64,000 nt of DNA from Daphnia pulex (lineage: Eukaryota > Arthropoda > Branchiopoda > Diplostraca > Daphniidae). The DNA lies in NCBI RefSeq assembly GCF_021134715.1, contig NC_060017.1:5952001-6016000 (forward strand), in the 5' to 3' direction. Positions 1 to 12,758 of the stretch are shown in pieces. A program made the position numbers and the translations under genes. The number at the start of each line of letters is the position of its first letter. The stretch's first letter is position 1. Under the pieces are notes generated by a model, which saw nothing but the letters and a program-made list of their open reading frames with translations, did not search any database and was not told the DNA's origin.

Positions 1-1550
1 CGGTGGTTCCTCCCGACATACTAGCCTCCATCTGTTGATGAAGGGATTCCTTAATAGGAAATACAACAAATTATAATAATAGCTATTTTAGAAAGAACAA
101 ATCAATATAGTAACACACACACCCTTCCATAGACTAATGAATGGAAACTTGTCCTACAAGGCAAAACACACAGGGGGAAGCTCAAAATGATGGATAGCAG
201 GAAACCAGCTTTCATCAAGTCAGTTACAAAGGAAGGCTGAAAACTTATAAGGATATTGCCTACAAAATTTTAATCGGTTAATTTCAAATTGAGCTTTACA
301 AATAACGTTGAAACAGTTTTTTATAATACCAGTAAAGTGAGTATCTGCGAATGCTAGGTAGCCAGCTATTCCTACTCCCATGTAAATAAACGTACAGAGG
401 TCAATGGCTGAAGATACCACTCGATCCATGGCTTTGAGTGAAGGTTCAGGTAGAGATTCGTACACCTCAAAAACTTGCCTGAAAATGTGAAACCCCAAAA
501 AAGTAGCGATGGATAACTTATTCTGGACGACTATTGTCACTTACGTCTGGCATGACAGAGCCATCGAAAATATTGGAACACATTGAAGTACACCACCAAA
601 TCTCCACACTTCAATATTCGACGATATTCCCTCGGTGAGACCTTGGACTCCAGCCTCAAAGAAGGACTGAATAAAAAAACAAAAAAAAACATTCAATACA
701 GATTTTTTATAACTCGCACACTTACTTGGCACAGCATATTATATATATATGTGCATGTATCTTCATTCTTTTATTAATCATTACCTTCAGGACCAACAAC
801 ATGTACATGGCTACTGATACTGTGGACATAACATTCAATGTTTCAATATCTCTCAGGAGGCTGAGAGGTAATATGATGAACATGCTGCTACCTACATTGC
901 TCCATGACATTAAAATGGTATTATAGAGAAATCTAATATTACATTACAGTAAAACACAAACACGTACCTGCCATGAGAAGTATTCGTGCTGAATGAAATG
1001 AATAATTCAGTCCTATTTTGTTTAATATCTCTGGACCAAGATCACCAAGCACGACCAAATAAGCAATACAGCAACCCATGTTGTAGCCTATGATACACAC
1101 TTCAATCCATAGTTTTCCTAGTGGCCCCATAACATCATAAGCTAAAATAGAATGAAAAGAATTATTTTGGTAAAGGTTTAAGGAAAAATTCAACCAAACT
1201 TCATCTTTAGTTTATTGTTGTTGTTTGATAATACCTAAAACTTCATAGTTCCTCCTTCTCGAAATCAAAGAGGATTTGACAAGTTGATGACAGCAAAGTT
1301 TTGTCATAATGCTGTTTAAATAGAGTATTATAGAGCCCAAGATGATTCCACACTGTAAGCCAAAATTCAAAGATAATTATTTAAAATGTTGAATCGGAAA
1401 ACCAAATAAACTATAAAAATAACAACATAGGTATATGCATACCTGTTTGAAACAGAATGGCATGGACAAAATACTTGCACCAATAATTGAATTGGCCAAC
1501 ATCATTGTGTGTTTAGCATTCCCAGACAGAAAGGAATCAAGTTTAATCAT
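1..1550 (-). CDS. SLC38A10: SLC38A10-like amino-acid transporter, 5' part (partial)
   Basis: Membrane transporter of the SLC38 (amino acid/auxin permease) family, expected to move neutral amino acids. Eight exons join in frame on the minus strand: 1550-1443, 1352-1235, 1141-968, 891-785, 666-545, 478-330, 259-123 and 49-1, all with GT..AG ends. They give about 321 residues and the gene continues past base 1. Family blocks seen are NSIIGASILSMPFCFKQCG in TM1, the conserved LPLSL segment, CVPIFSMALSCQ and SFPLCVLPCR. These match human SLC38A10 better than SLC38A11, which has LPYSMKQAG in TM1. I start at the ATG at 1550; an upstream in-frame TTG at 1568 is not a likely start. The long hydrophilic C-terminal tail of the vertebrate protein would lie outside the window. 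Substrate is not shown by the sequence. Confidence 0.88.
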
Positions 1551-2370
1551 TTTCCTGATAATCGTCAATGGTGCTTGTCTCGTAGGTACGCACGTGAAAA
1601 TGTTCTTAGTATAACAACTTTAATGAAACAAACTCACAATAGCATTTAAGGAAATTGAATTCTCAGCACTCACATATAGTTTTTTATATAGTATCTAAAA
1701 TATTTGCTGCAACATTCTTTGACTGTTTGACGTGTAAAAATGACTGACGTGTAAAACTTGATTTTAAAGCAGTAAACAAACTCTTCAGACGATTGTAATA
1801 AGCTCCTCCCCTTTCTTTTGCTGTATCGGTTTACGCAACCAGGATGTTTATAATCTACGATCTAATCTTAAAATCAGTTCTAGCAGACGGTTGCCTAACC
1901 TATCATTGATAACACAAAACTGAGTTCGTGGCAAAAACAACCAGAAAAACTTATATGAGGATGTATCGTTTCCGTATTTTATTATTAACACAAACAATTT
2001 TACAAGAAAAAAAAAAACAGTCGCATGAAAAAGCTTAGAGTAGATCAGTAGATCCAGGTTCCAGGATTAAAAAGTGTACATATTTTCATATTAATAAAAA
2101 ATCCTTTCGAAATTTTATATTCCAGAGGGCTTGTGAAAATGTGGATGAGGCTTGCAGTTATTTTTGTTGGTACGGTTTGAGATTTCTACGTACAAATCAA
2201 AAGTAGAAAAGAGATACAGTTACTTTCGCCAGTCAACCATTTCATTTTTCGACAAGAGCACGAACTGAACAATCAAGGTCAAAACAATGAAATGAACAGC
2301 GAGACTGTTGCAGGGTAGAAAAAGTGTACTAGAAGATTTTTAATATCCGCTTTTTCATGTTCAACTGCGA
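1551..2370. other. Intergenic: 5' flank of SLC38A10-like gene and 3' flank of POLR3E
   Basis: No coding exon seen. A minus-strand AATAAA lies at 1978-1983, about 390 bp after the POLR3E stop, and is a plausible polyadenylation signal. The remainder is AT-rich, and the SLC38A10 promoter must lie between about 1551 and 1950. Confidence 0.5.
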
Positions 2371-4311
2371 TTACTTCTTAACGTCATTTCCACTGTCTGA
2401 GCTGCACGAATCTTGTCGAGAGCGTCGCCTTGTTCTTTTCTTTATTGTATCGGTGGGTTCCTTCTTCGGAGCTTTAAATTCGGCGACGTTGTAAAGTTGC
2501 TTCTGCTTAGCTTTATTCATCAATTCGCTGCGCCTAACCACTTCCGGATACCTGTTTTCGCAATAAAATGTCATTAAAACACAAAAATCATTGGAAAGGA
2601 ATTGAAACGCACTTGTCAACAAAGGCTTGATCAAAAGGCAATTTGAATTCCCATCCGTCCTTGGTCTTGAAGGAAATTTGCTCCAGAATAACTTTCATTT
2701 CATCAGTAGGAATTTTAGTCGCAATAGTGACTGCTTCTCGGTTCACACAACGGTTTAGAGTAAACATGTACAACTATATCAAATCAAAACATAAATGTTA
2801 GAACTTTATGACAGTCGCCAGGAAAAAAACAAATCATCAGGAGGCTATTTACCACATAATCCCTGGCTTTGCTGATGATATCAGGATGAATTCCGGAAAT
2901 TCCACACAATTTAACCGTTTTGTCTTTCTCTCCGCTCGGATAAAGGATTTCGCTCTTGACAACCCAGTTACCTTGGACCAACTCAGCCACCTGTTGCAGC
3001 GATTTCAGCGATTCCATTTTAACAGATTCCTGTTTGATTTCTAGGGTACTGCACAACTTACTGAACGAGATCAGCTTAACTATAGATAGAAATTGGTTAT
3101 CGATGTGGTAATACTATTTCAACATTTAAGTTACCATTAGCCATGAGATTTTTAATTCTATCTACAAGTTGAGGCAGTTTAAGAATTTGAAACATTGACG
3201 CGTTTCCTAACGTAAGTTGTTTCTGAAATTCATCAATCTCTAGGCTAGGGCCAATCAAATCGCTGATGTATTTATCTTTTGCCATGGTTAGATTTTGAAC
3301 TGTATCCGATTTTCCACAGATGAGACGGTTTTTTTCCAACTATACAAATGATCAAACAATAATTCTATTGATTATATAACCTTTAATACTGTGATATAAA
3401 TACCATGGATTCCTCAGAATTTAATGAATAGAATTTGGTATTGTACCAGGGTTCTTCTGCATTCTTTTTTTGGAGGAACCCAAAAGACTTTTCTCTGAGG
3501 GCTTTGCTTCTGTCTGTTTCAGTTCGAGCAAATTTCACAGTGATTTGTTCAGCAACTTCTTCCTCATCACCTGACTCTATAAAATTCACAAAGAACTTTA
3601 ATAAATTTGAAACAATGCTTCTGGCATTAAGAAATTAACCTGTTGGTTCATCAGTATCTTTTAGATTTTTTTCAGATTTGTCCAAGTATGGAAAGTTGGG
3701 TTTTACATGTAGAATTCCATGCAATGGATTGAGATGAAGTTCATTATCAACTACAATGCCAACTGCAAACCTTCCTGGATCCAAAAGTGCTTTTGTGGAA
3801 GAATAGGTGATTTTATCCATAAATGAACTTTCATGAAAGAAAGAAAACACTTATTATATTGTTGAAGTAAATATATTACGAACCAATCCTACCCGCTGAA
3901 AAAGTTCTGATGATCAGGTTTATCATATTTATTTTGTCCATCTGTATTAATAACAATTTGCTCAGCTTTGCTCCTATCATAATTTTGTGTATGTGTTGGT
4001 AATTCAAGCTCTAATTCAACTTCCTGAAGTTTAGGCTTAATCCTTGACTGAAATGTTTCACATTAATATTGAAATCGAGTTGCATGCAAGATATAATACT
4101 TACAGCAGCAACATGAGGTCTTTCCATTTCAACTGCAACAGAACGAAGTGGATATTGGAAAACATAGAGTTTCTGAAGCAAATTCTTTGACAAAAAGACT
4201 GGGATCTGTAAAAATCATAAACATGTGAGAACATTCACGCCGAATACAGCAACAACACCCAATTCCCACCTCTCTGACAACTTCATCATTCTCCTCTTCT
4301 AACTTTGACAT
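2371..4311 (-). CDS. POLR3E: RNA polymerase III subunit RPC5
   Basis: Subunit of RNA polymerase III, the C37-like partner that forms the TFIIF-like module with RPC4 and acts in initiation and termination in the nucleus. Nine exons join in frame: 4311-4270, 4205-4104, 4047-3893, 3827-3640, 3576-3404, 3339-3135, 3079-2853, 2773-2613 and 2551-2371. The product is about 477 aa. Matches to human RPC5 include KLYVFQYPLR near the N-terminus, LHGILHVKPNFPYLDK, FLQKKNAEEPW, VQGNWVVKSEILYP and GWEFKLPFDQAFV. The start is the ATG at 4311 (MSKLEEENDEVV), comparable with human MANEEDDPVV. The protein ends in a short basic and acidic tail and lacks the roughly 230-residue C-terminal extension of the 708-aa human protein. 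Divergent from histone H2B, with 772 bp between the two starts. Confidence 0.93.
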
Positions 4312-5083
4312 TTTTTTTCAGATTCTAGACGCCAAATTATAAATTAGATATCACAAATCATAGATATCACTCCCACAACGTGGGAAAGCAAATTCTCTGC
4401 AGACAGCACTGCACAATATTATTCTTCAAATCGTGAAATGGGGAGGCAGTCGTCTGCTGGAAATGGGTCATATTAAATCCTATTTGATAAATCATCGAAA
4501 TTATTTAATAGACACGAAATTTAATAAATGCTGTATGCATTTCTTCAGATTTTATAAACATATATTTATTTTTAAAAACCTATTTGGCTGGCTAACTTAT
4601 TTTCAGTATGGCAAACAACAATTTCATTGGAGCTCATTTGACCTTGCTTTGAATAGGTTTAAAATGATTTTTTTTCAATTAAACTTAATAATCGGAATAT
4701 GCCCTAACAAAAAATAGTTTCTTTAAAAAATCTTTAAAAAATGCATATGAATTCGTGGAAGGCTAACGAAAAAATACCTCGTGGCTAGACAGAGTTTGCT
4801 CATAGTTTATTTCTCTTTCTGAGAAAAAAGATTATCCCCTTTTAAATGAATTAAACAAATCCATTAACTTGAGGTTAGAGGAAGAGTAAGAAAACGTCTG
4901 AAAACAAAAAAGTGGAAGGAGGATGGGTTTGTACCCCGGAGTTATGACTGCAAATAGGGAGTTTTCTTTGTCCGAAAAATGGGGGGAAAGAGTATAAAAA
5001 CCAACGTCGTCTAGGTTTTCTGTAGCAGAATTTCCCAGATTCTATCAGCTCACAGTCGAGTTCCAGTTAAGAATATCATCAAA
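4312..5083. other. Divergent intergenic region between POLR3E and H2B
   Basis: No coding exon recognised. It must hold the POLR3E promoter next to 4312 and the H2B promoter near 4990. The middle is AT-rich with no clear structure. Confidence 0.5.
4949..4999 (+). promoter_or_regulatory. Histone H2B promoter: octamer-like site and TATA box
   Basis: TATAAAA at 4993-4999 lies 85 bp before the H2B start codon, so transcription should begin near 5022-5028. TGCAAAT at 4949-4955 matches seven of the eight bases of the octamer ATGCAAAT, the classic Oct-factor site of H2B promoters, and sits 37 bp before the TATA box. Function is inferred from sequence and position. Confidence 0.7.
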
Positions 5084-5607
<524 letters not shown>

Positions 5608-6336
5608 AAATGACTTCCGAGTGGGTCGACCACAATTCAATTTTTTTTATTAGACTATTTTTTTATATCTTCTATAATTATCTACATCGATCATAGCTGT
5701 ATTCATTTGTCGTAGTGTTGTAAAACTTTTGAGGTGGGGAAATCACTATTCATCTTTGCTGATTCAAACAATGTGTGACTTGTGATTTATTATTACTATG
5801 TGATCATTCGCGCTACGTACATAAATTTTGAGTTGGCAATAATACATTACTTAATTTCACAATTTAAATTTGTTTCCAATGATTACTTGAATGAATATCG
5901 TTTGGATGGACAAATAGAAATGTTCAAATTTCAATGTTTGAAAATGGCGCCAATCCGCGCAAATTATACATCTCTTTCGAAGTTTGAAGTATAGAATTAA
6001 AAATAATCACGACTAAACGAATGTTTTCATGTATGGCAATTATTGAATAATATTATACATAAGCTTTATTTATATTAAATAAACTGCTGCAATTTGTGGG
6101 AGAAGACTATTCAGTGTAAACTGTAAAGATAAAGATGAAGACAAGTCTGCACTTGCCTAAATTTCTCCGCGCAAGGTGGAGGAGGGGTGCGTTTGCGTTT
6201 TTTACTTCAGTAGAAGTCAAGACGTCAAATAGTGACCACAGCTCAGCTCGTCAACCTGTTGCTTACATTATCGTGCCTTTCGATTGTTTCATCATCTTTT
6301 CTTATTTAGCGACTAAGCTTATAATAATTATTTGAT
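5608..6336. other. Intergenic: H2B 3' region and p53 5' flank
   Basis: AT-rich, with no open reading frame of protein-like character. AATAAA at 6078-6083 is the best candidate 3' end signal for H2B, about 470 bp after its stop. No TATA box is evident before p53. Confidence 0.5.
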
Positions 6337-7938
6337 ATGGATGGTCAACCACCGGGTTATTTCGGTCATAATTGGGAAACCACCAACAGGTGAAGTGCTT
6401 AATTTTGAAGTGACATTTTTTAAGCATAACAGTTAATTAATCTCTTAACTATTACAGCCAAGAAAATGAAGACATGTCATTTGACCTTTTACCTTTAACT
6501 AATTCACAAAATCAAGTACTTCAATCAATCATTGAGAATCCCTCAAATTATGTTGAGCACACGAATGCTCATCCTGTTGAGGAGGAAAATAATTACCTCT
6601 GCACAGATGCATTCCATTTCCAACATTATCAGCAACAGCAACTAATGGACACAACTACCTATCCCATTAACAATTGCCCTGGCATATCGATAAACACCAG
6701 TCCAACTTTTGATGTCCCTAATGGAGTGCCAGCAATGGAATTGTGGCCGGGCGATCAAAATTTCAATGTTGAATTTAGTAAAGCTCAGGATAAAACTAAA
6801 GCAACACCATGGATAGTAAGTCAAACATGTTGTGCTATTTAAAATTTACACAGTTCCTTATATGTTATATTTGACACATACATTATTTTTCTTAGTATTC
6901 CACAAAACTGAAGAAGCTGTTTGTTAGTATGGATAAGGCCTGCCCAATTTCCTTTAGAATGGATAACCTTTCACAGGAATTCCACAGATATTGCATTCGG
7001 GGACAAATGGTGTATTCAAAGGCTGATCACTTTCAAGGCAAATAATAACATTTAAACGTTTCTCTGTATCCTTTTAACAATTTATTTAAATTTTCTTCCT
7101 ATAGATCCCGTTGAACGGTGCCCAGCCCACAAGGGGACTGGTCCACCGTTGCCCTATACTCCACATGTATTGCGTTGTGATGACAATGATTCAACATATG
7201 TCGATCACAATGATATGCGGCATTCGGTTGTCGTTCCACTGAAGCCTCCTGCTCCCGGGACCCAGTCAGTGTCATTGTGTTACAAATTCATGTGCCTGTC
7301 TAGCTGCCAAGGAGGCTTGAACCGACGACCCACCAAACTGATCTTTACATTAGAGTCTGTGACAAAGTAAGTTGTCCATGAGAGAATTTTTATAATTATT
7401 AAAACTACATTCCTACATTACATTTCTTCTTCTAGTGGAGGACGATACGAGGTTTTTGGACGATATGCCTGTGATGTTCGTATATGTAGCTGTCCCGGTC
7501 GGGATATTAGGGCTGAAGAAGCAAGATTTGATAAAATGCATTCACATGATCCCACTGCCAGCGAAACAGACTCTTCAAACTTGATTCCTATCGAGCTTCC
7601 TTCCATGGCCCAGTTGAAAGGAAAAATTAAAAAAAGAAGAGCTGTTCTTCCTCCTCCTCCTCCTCTGGTCGCGCAAACAGATTCGACAGAAGACGATGAC
7701 GGAATCTACAACTTGAACGTCAATGTAACTTTATTCATCATCACTTAACACAATTGTCCTACTAATTCACTATTTTAATAATATTTTTTAAATATAGATT
7801 AAAGGACTCAAAAATTATAATTTCATCAAAGATATTATAAGTCGTTTTCAACATGACTACGATGGCTTTCCCCCCGGAAACAATGATCAGGCTAATCATA
7901 CTGATACTGGGAAACGTTTTAAAAAAGAGGAGCCTTAA
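6337..7938 (+). CDS. p53: p53 family tumour-suppressor transcription factor
   Basis: Sequence-specific nuclear transcription factor of the DNA-damage response. Six exons (6337-6389, 6458-6815, 6896-7037, 7105-7366, 7436-7724, 7798-7938) give 414 aa. An acidic N-terminus has a SFDLLPL stretch that could serve in activation, followed by a Q/N/T-rich linker. The DNA-binding domain spans about residues 138-300. Zinc ligands are C190/H193 (RCPAH) and C248/C252 (MCLSSC). DNA-contact arginines R258 (LNRRP, human R248), R287 (VRICSCPGR, human R273) and R294 (human R280) are all kept. A tetramerisation segment around 362-385 aligns with human residues of the beta strand and helix. No SAM domain follows, so this is a short p53-like form. 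Intron 3 has a GC donor (AAG/GCAAAT at 7038). AATAAA at 8094 follows. The ATG at 6337 begins MDGQPPGY. Confidence 0.95.
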
Positions 7939-8420
7939 ATCGTGAAGTCTTCCCTTAAAAAGAGTCGTTTCAAAATACAGTTTTATTCTTTTTTAATGTT
8001 TCTTGAATTATTGGCATGATCATTAAAATTAAACCGATTTTTCACAAATTCATTTAACAGCGTGTAACTCTGTAACATGCCAATGATGTGCCGAATAAAC
8101 TTAGTATGACTAAAAGAAATTATCCATTTTCTAATGGAATTTTTCAATGAAAATTTAATTATTTTTTAGATTTTATTCTTCGAATTTAGAACTAGAGTTG
8201 AGTTGGAAGTTGCCAAGTTGGACTAGCTGGTTTAAAGTGTAACCCCGGCCCCGCCCACTTGCATGAGTAGCAGACGACATTACACGTGTAGAAGTTAAAA
8301 GAAACAACGTGCTTAGCCGGTGTTTCACGACTTTGTTCGTGCTTAATAAACACGAAACACACAGACGGACCACACTGAATCAAAATAAATCTTTGGGCTT
8401 ATTAGTTAATTGTTTAAACC
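7939..8420. other. Intergenic: p53 3' UTR and POLR3H promoter
   Basis: No gene is seen. AATAAA at 8094-8099 on the plus strand is a likely p53 polyadenylation signal about 155 bp after its stop. The following 320 bp should contain the POLR3H promoter; no TATA box is apparent. Confidence 0.55.
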
Positions 8421-9326
8421 ATGTTCGTTCTAGCTCTTGTCAAGCAGACTGTAAGAGTTCCTTCAGAAAAATTCAATCGGGATATTGATCAAGCTATTTC
8501 GGAAGAATTGAACTTAAAGTTTGCTAATAAAGTAATTAAATTCCTATGATGATTGACATATGCATTTATTAGTAAAATATTTGTTCTCATTTAGGTAGTT
8601 CTGGATGTTGGACTGTGCATTGCTCTGTGGGATATAATTAAACGAGGAGAAAGTTTCATTTTGCCAGGTGATGGTGGCCATCATACCAAAGTTGAATTTC
8701 GTTATGTAGTATTCAGGCCTTTTATGGAGCAGATTCTTGTTGGTAGAATCAAAAACTGTGATAAGGAATCAGTCCAAGGTAACTGAAGATTATTCATTTG
8801 TTATTAACAGTTGTGCATAATCAAAAATTTGCATCAAGTTTCTTTGGGATTCTTTGAGGACATCTTCATTTCTTCTGAGAACTTGCAAAAAAACTCCAGA
8901 TTTGATGAAACTGAACATCTTTGGATTTGGGAATATCAAACAGAAGATGGAAAACATGACCTTTTCATGGATACAGGTTTATAAAAAAACAGATAACAGC
9001 ATAATTTTATGATAATTATCTTTTTGTGTTGATTGTAATTGTATTCTTTTAGGTGAAGAAATCCGATTTAAAGTAGTTGCTGAGTATTTCATTGATACAA
9101 CACCTTCTGGCCCCAGTAATGAAGCACCTGACTCATCTCTAGATCCAATAAAAGACAATAAAAGGTTGTCGTATCGCATAAATGTGCGTAATTTGAAATC
9201 CGAAACATTACTATAGTTAAATTTCTTTTACTTTCATGTGTAAAACTTTAATGTTTTGTTTATTTGCAATTATAGGCATCTATCAATGAATCAGGATTAG
9301 GTTTGCTCTCTTGGTGGGCTAGCTGA
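8421..9326 (+). CDS. POLR3H: RNA polymerase III subunit RPC8 (Rpb7-like)
   Basis: Stalk subunit of RNA polymerase III, the RPB7 counterpart that pairs with RPC9/CRCP and helps initiation. Five exons (8421-8531, 8595-8778, 8839-8976, 9053-9183, 9276-9326) give 204 aa, the same length as human POLR3H. The N-terminal Rpb7 domain opens MFVLALVKQTVRVP. Then follow GLCIALWDI, the FILPGDGGHHTKVEFRYVVF segment, VSLGFFEDIFI, the OB-fold part with HLWIWEY and FMDTGEEIRFKV, and a C-terminus ESGLGLLSWWAS close to human EPGLGLLSWWTS. All introns are 60-95 bp. AATAAA at 9363-9368 ends the transcript shortly after the stop. Start choice is firm because MFVL is the family start. Confidence 0.96.
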
Positions 9327-11012
9327 AGTCTTGAAGCTGTGAAATGTTGCGATATTTAAATCAATAAACTTCACCAATGTGTTTTTTCTAATTTTCGATA
9401 TTTACACTTTATTTCTTATCGTAAGGAAGGAACCACAGGCCATCTTTTAAAAATAGGAAAATCTCAGCCTTTTTGACAGTCCTTTTAGAAAAACTGAAAA
9501 TGCATTGATTTAAAATGCAATGCATTTAACGAAAGCCTTATTCTAAATTTGTTTTTAAGAAAAAATGTTCCTACTAACGCAAAGGGTCAATTCAAAGATA
9601 TACGTCTATGTTCTTCTGTTCAGCAAAAATTGTTTAATTCGGTTGAACTTATCTTATGAACTTCGAGTAAAAATAATTATTTTGAGGTTAAATAAACTTG
9701 AATATTCAGCATTTCAGCTATTATTATTTAACACCCGTTTGTGAAACAAATGTGTTTAATCGAAGTGAACGCTTTTTTAATGGTGTTCGGGGCGAACTTC
9801 ATTATTTGTAATTCTCACAGTTTATTCGCCTCGCCTTATTTAATTGGAAACTTTGAGATACTTTGAATTCTGAATTTCATGTGTAAATAATTTAAAATTC
9901 TGTATTGAACGATGTAAAAGACAAATTAAACAAGCAAGAAACAAGTTGTGTAAATTGCAGTCGAAGCTGTTTTGAATCTCCAACGGTCGTTTCGGTTTCA
10001 AATCGGTTCGACGCGTTTTCACCGAGTCGAGTTTCTGTACTCTCAACGGGTAATTCCGCTTGCAAAAATGACGATTTCTGCAATTAATTTTCAATTAATG
10101 CAAAGGTTAAACGTAATGCAGTATTATTTTTAACTTGATAAATATAAAAATATAATCTTTTGATTTGATGGATTAAATAAACGAGTGTCCTGACGAGAAG
10201 AGGAACAAACGAAATGCTGACGAAAATGTTTCGACTCGTTTGTGCCCAAGCCGAGTAACGATACAAATTTTCGCTCAGAGAATTGAGCATCAAAAAGAGC
10301 TCGATTCGAATTTTGGTTGACATTGGCAGATTCCTCTTGTCATGCAGATTCTTTAGATGTAAGTTTTTATTCGTTTCTGCAACGTTTTCGTAGGTAAAAT
10401 TGTGAAAAAGAATCGAGTGAGAGAGACAATCGGGTGGAAGAAAACAAGATGGGCTCAGCGCGCGCGCGAAGAGCCACCGTCGTTTTGTGTTTCTTGTTCA
10501 ACTTTATCGATTTTTACAGATTCGCCTAATGCTCGTAAAAATCTGCAACCAACAGATTCCAATAGAGAATTCTCTCCTGATTCGAGTATTGGTATTTTGA
10601 TAATGATTTACTTGAAAAATAACAGGTGGTGATAATTAATTGAAGAGCATTGCCAAAACGTGACGGGACCGACGAGCGAATCCAGCCACTATGGATGGGA
10701 CGAAATTTTTTAAAAGAATTGGATTTCACATATTCCGATAGAAGAGAACGTGATCTTTTTAATGGCGTTTTTTTCAATTTGATGCGATGATTAGAAGTTG
10801 ACGAAACAATTGGTAAAAGCCGAACGCAAAGCACAGTCCTCCTGGCTGTCCCCGGTTTTAGAGAAAAAGGGCCTCACTTTTGGGCGTTCATTCTGAAACG
10901 TCCGCCACCCGACTACATATAGGCGACTCCCCCCTCCAGTCAGGATAACGCACTCACCGAGTACACACCACACGTTTTCTCTCTCTCTCCCACCTGATTC
11001 AGCAATTCCAAG
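9327..11012. other. Intergenic between POLR3H and histone H1
   Basis: No coding exon or RNA gene recognised. AATAAA at 9363-9368 serves POLR3H. From about 10.0 kb the composition becomes less AT-rich. A TATA-like CATATA at 10915-10920, about 95 bp before the H1 ATG, is the best H1 promoter element. A pyrimidine-rich stretch (TC repeats) at about 10978-10990 falls in the probable H1 5' leader. Confidence 0.5.
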
Positions 11013-12032
11013 ATGGCCGAAGAAACAAACGTTGTTGCCGAAACCGTTGAACAGCCCGCCGCTGCTGCCGCTTCTCCCGCAGCCAAGCCCAAGAAGGCCG
11101 CGAAGGCAACCACATCAAAGGCTGCCAAATCTCAGGCCGTGAAGAGGACTCGTCCGGCTGCCGACAAGAAAGTGGCTTCTCCCGCCAAGGCAGTGGCTTC
11201 TCCCGCCAAGCCAAAGAAGGTCGTCAAATCGGCCGCTGGATCGGCTCATCCTCCTTACCTCGAGATGGTCACCCAGGCCGTGATTGCACTCAAGGAACGC
11301 AAAGGATCTTCCCGCCAGGCTATCCTCAAGTACATCCTCGCCAACTTCCAGGTAATTTATTTTTATTATTTCGTTTGTTTATTAACAATTATCTAACAAT
11401 CGTGTGTTTTTAAATCAATTAGGTCGGCACTGATGCCAAATCTGCCAATATTCGCGTAACGAAAGCTCTCAAGAAATGCAGCACCGCCGGAACTCTTGTA
11501 AACACCAAGGTAAATTTCGTTTTCGCTGAATTTTATGGAGACATTTTATTAATTATTTTTTTTATTATTTGATTTTGTTCAGGGTGCCTCCGGCGCTGCT
11601 GGATCTTTCCGTGTGTCGCCCGAAGTTCTGAAGCCAAAGAAGGTGGCCAAGGAAGTCAAACCGGCCGCTGCCAAGAAGCCTAAAGTGGCCAAAAAGGCTA
11701 CTTCCCCCAAGAAGCCCAAGGTTGCGGCCAAGAAACCCATTTCTCCCAAGAAGGTGACGGCCGTCAAGAAAGTCGCACCGGCCGCTGCCAAGCCCAAGGT
11801 TGCCAAACCGGCCGCCGCTAAAAAGGCCGCTGCTCCAGCAGCCAAGAAACCGGTCGCAGCCAAGAAAGTCGCTTCCCCGAAGAAGGCGGCCGTTAAGGCC
11901 CCAAAGCCCAAAGTGGCCAAACCAGCTGCTTCTCCCAAGAAAGCCGCACCCAAGAAGGCTGTCGCAGCCAAGGCCGCCAAAGCCGCGAAATCCCCTAAAG
12001 CCGCCACCAAGAAAGCCGTTGCTAAAAAGTAG
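11013..12032 (+). CDS. Linker histone H1, intron-containing
   Basis: Linker histone that binds nucleosomal entry/exit DNA. Three exons (11013-11351, 11423-11509, 11583-12032), with both introns phase 0 and inside or just after the globular domain, give 291 aa. The N-tail of about 80 residues is rich in A/K/P with repeated SPAK. The winged-helix globular domain starts near [20 protein letters not shown] and continues [14 protein letters not shown]. It goes on through [18 protein letters not shown] to [12 protein letters not shown]. The C-tail of about 135 residues is K/A/P with multiple SPKK/SPKA motifs, targets of CDK phosphorylation and minor-groove binders. The 3' flank shows no canonical histone stem-loop that I can see. 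Like the H2B in this window, introns point to a replacement-type or constitutively expressed H1. Confidence 0.95.
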
Positions 12033-12758
12033 ATCAATCCGATTCGCCAGCTTCAATTGAATTGTTCCCCTTGATTTTTAAGAAAACAAACTCTCATTCA
12101 TGAAGATCTCTTCACGCCAACAATTGACCCATCCACCCCTCATCTGTACATATGATTCATCTTTTACCCTAAATCTAGACATCCATTTCTTGAAATCACC
12201 CAGATAACAATTTATCAAAATCGCGCGGCTTGTAAATACATAGAACAACGACAATTTAATTGATTAAATTTTCGTTTACTGACAATTATTTTTTTTACTT
12301 TTATTTATATTAATATGTCTTCGCTGTTGAATCAGATTTGAGTTATTACCGGTAATTAACAATTTTCTTGAAAATTGATAATTGTGCGAACTGCGAAGGC
12401 GTATATCCGCAACATAATTTGTACACACGGAAATATGAAATGTGGTTAAAATTTCTTCCAGGTATTTGACATTACAAAGGATTTTTGAATACTGCTTGGT
12501 TCCCGCCTTTTCCCATGGGACGCCGCCGTTGCGTGTTGAAGTTCAGCATTTCTGTCTGCTATTACAGCAGTCATATTTTCCACGTAAAATTTTTTTGCTG
12601 CATTTTTGTTTTGTTACTGGGGAGTGATAAGATAGCTATGTTGTCTCAGCTAGGAAAATAATATTGTTTGTTTCACAACTTTCATTAAACAACAGCAAAC
12701 TTTTCTTTTTCTTAATAATTTACTTTCCCTACTGTATGTCTTAGTCATTTTCTTGAAA
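12033..12758. other. Intergenic: H1 3' UTR and ANO10 5' flank
   Basis: No coding exon recognised. The sequence is AT-rich. A short open frame at 12442-12627 has no family resemblance. Confidence 0.45.

Noticed and set aside
4433-4717. 94-residue plus-strand open frame upstream of H2B
   Set aside because: AT-rich composition typical of a chance frame, no domain features, lies in the divergent promoter region.
11565-12056. Long minus-strand frames rich in G, L, F and A opposite histone H1
   Set aside because: Shadows of the lysine/alanine-rich H1 C-tail.
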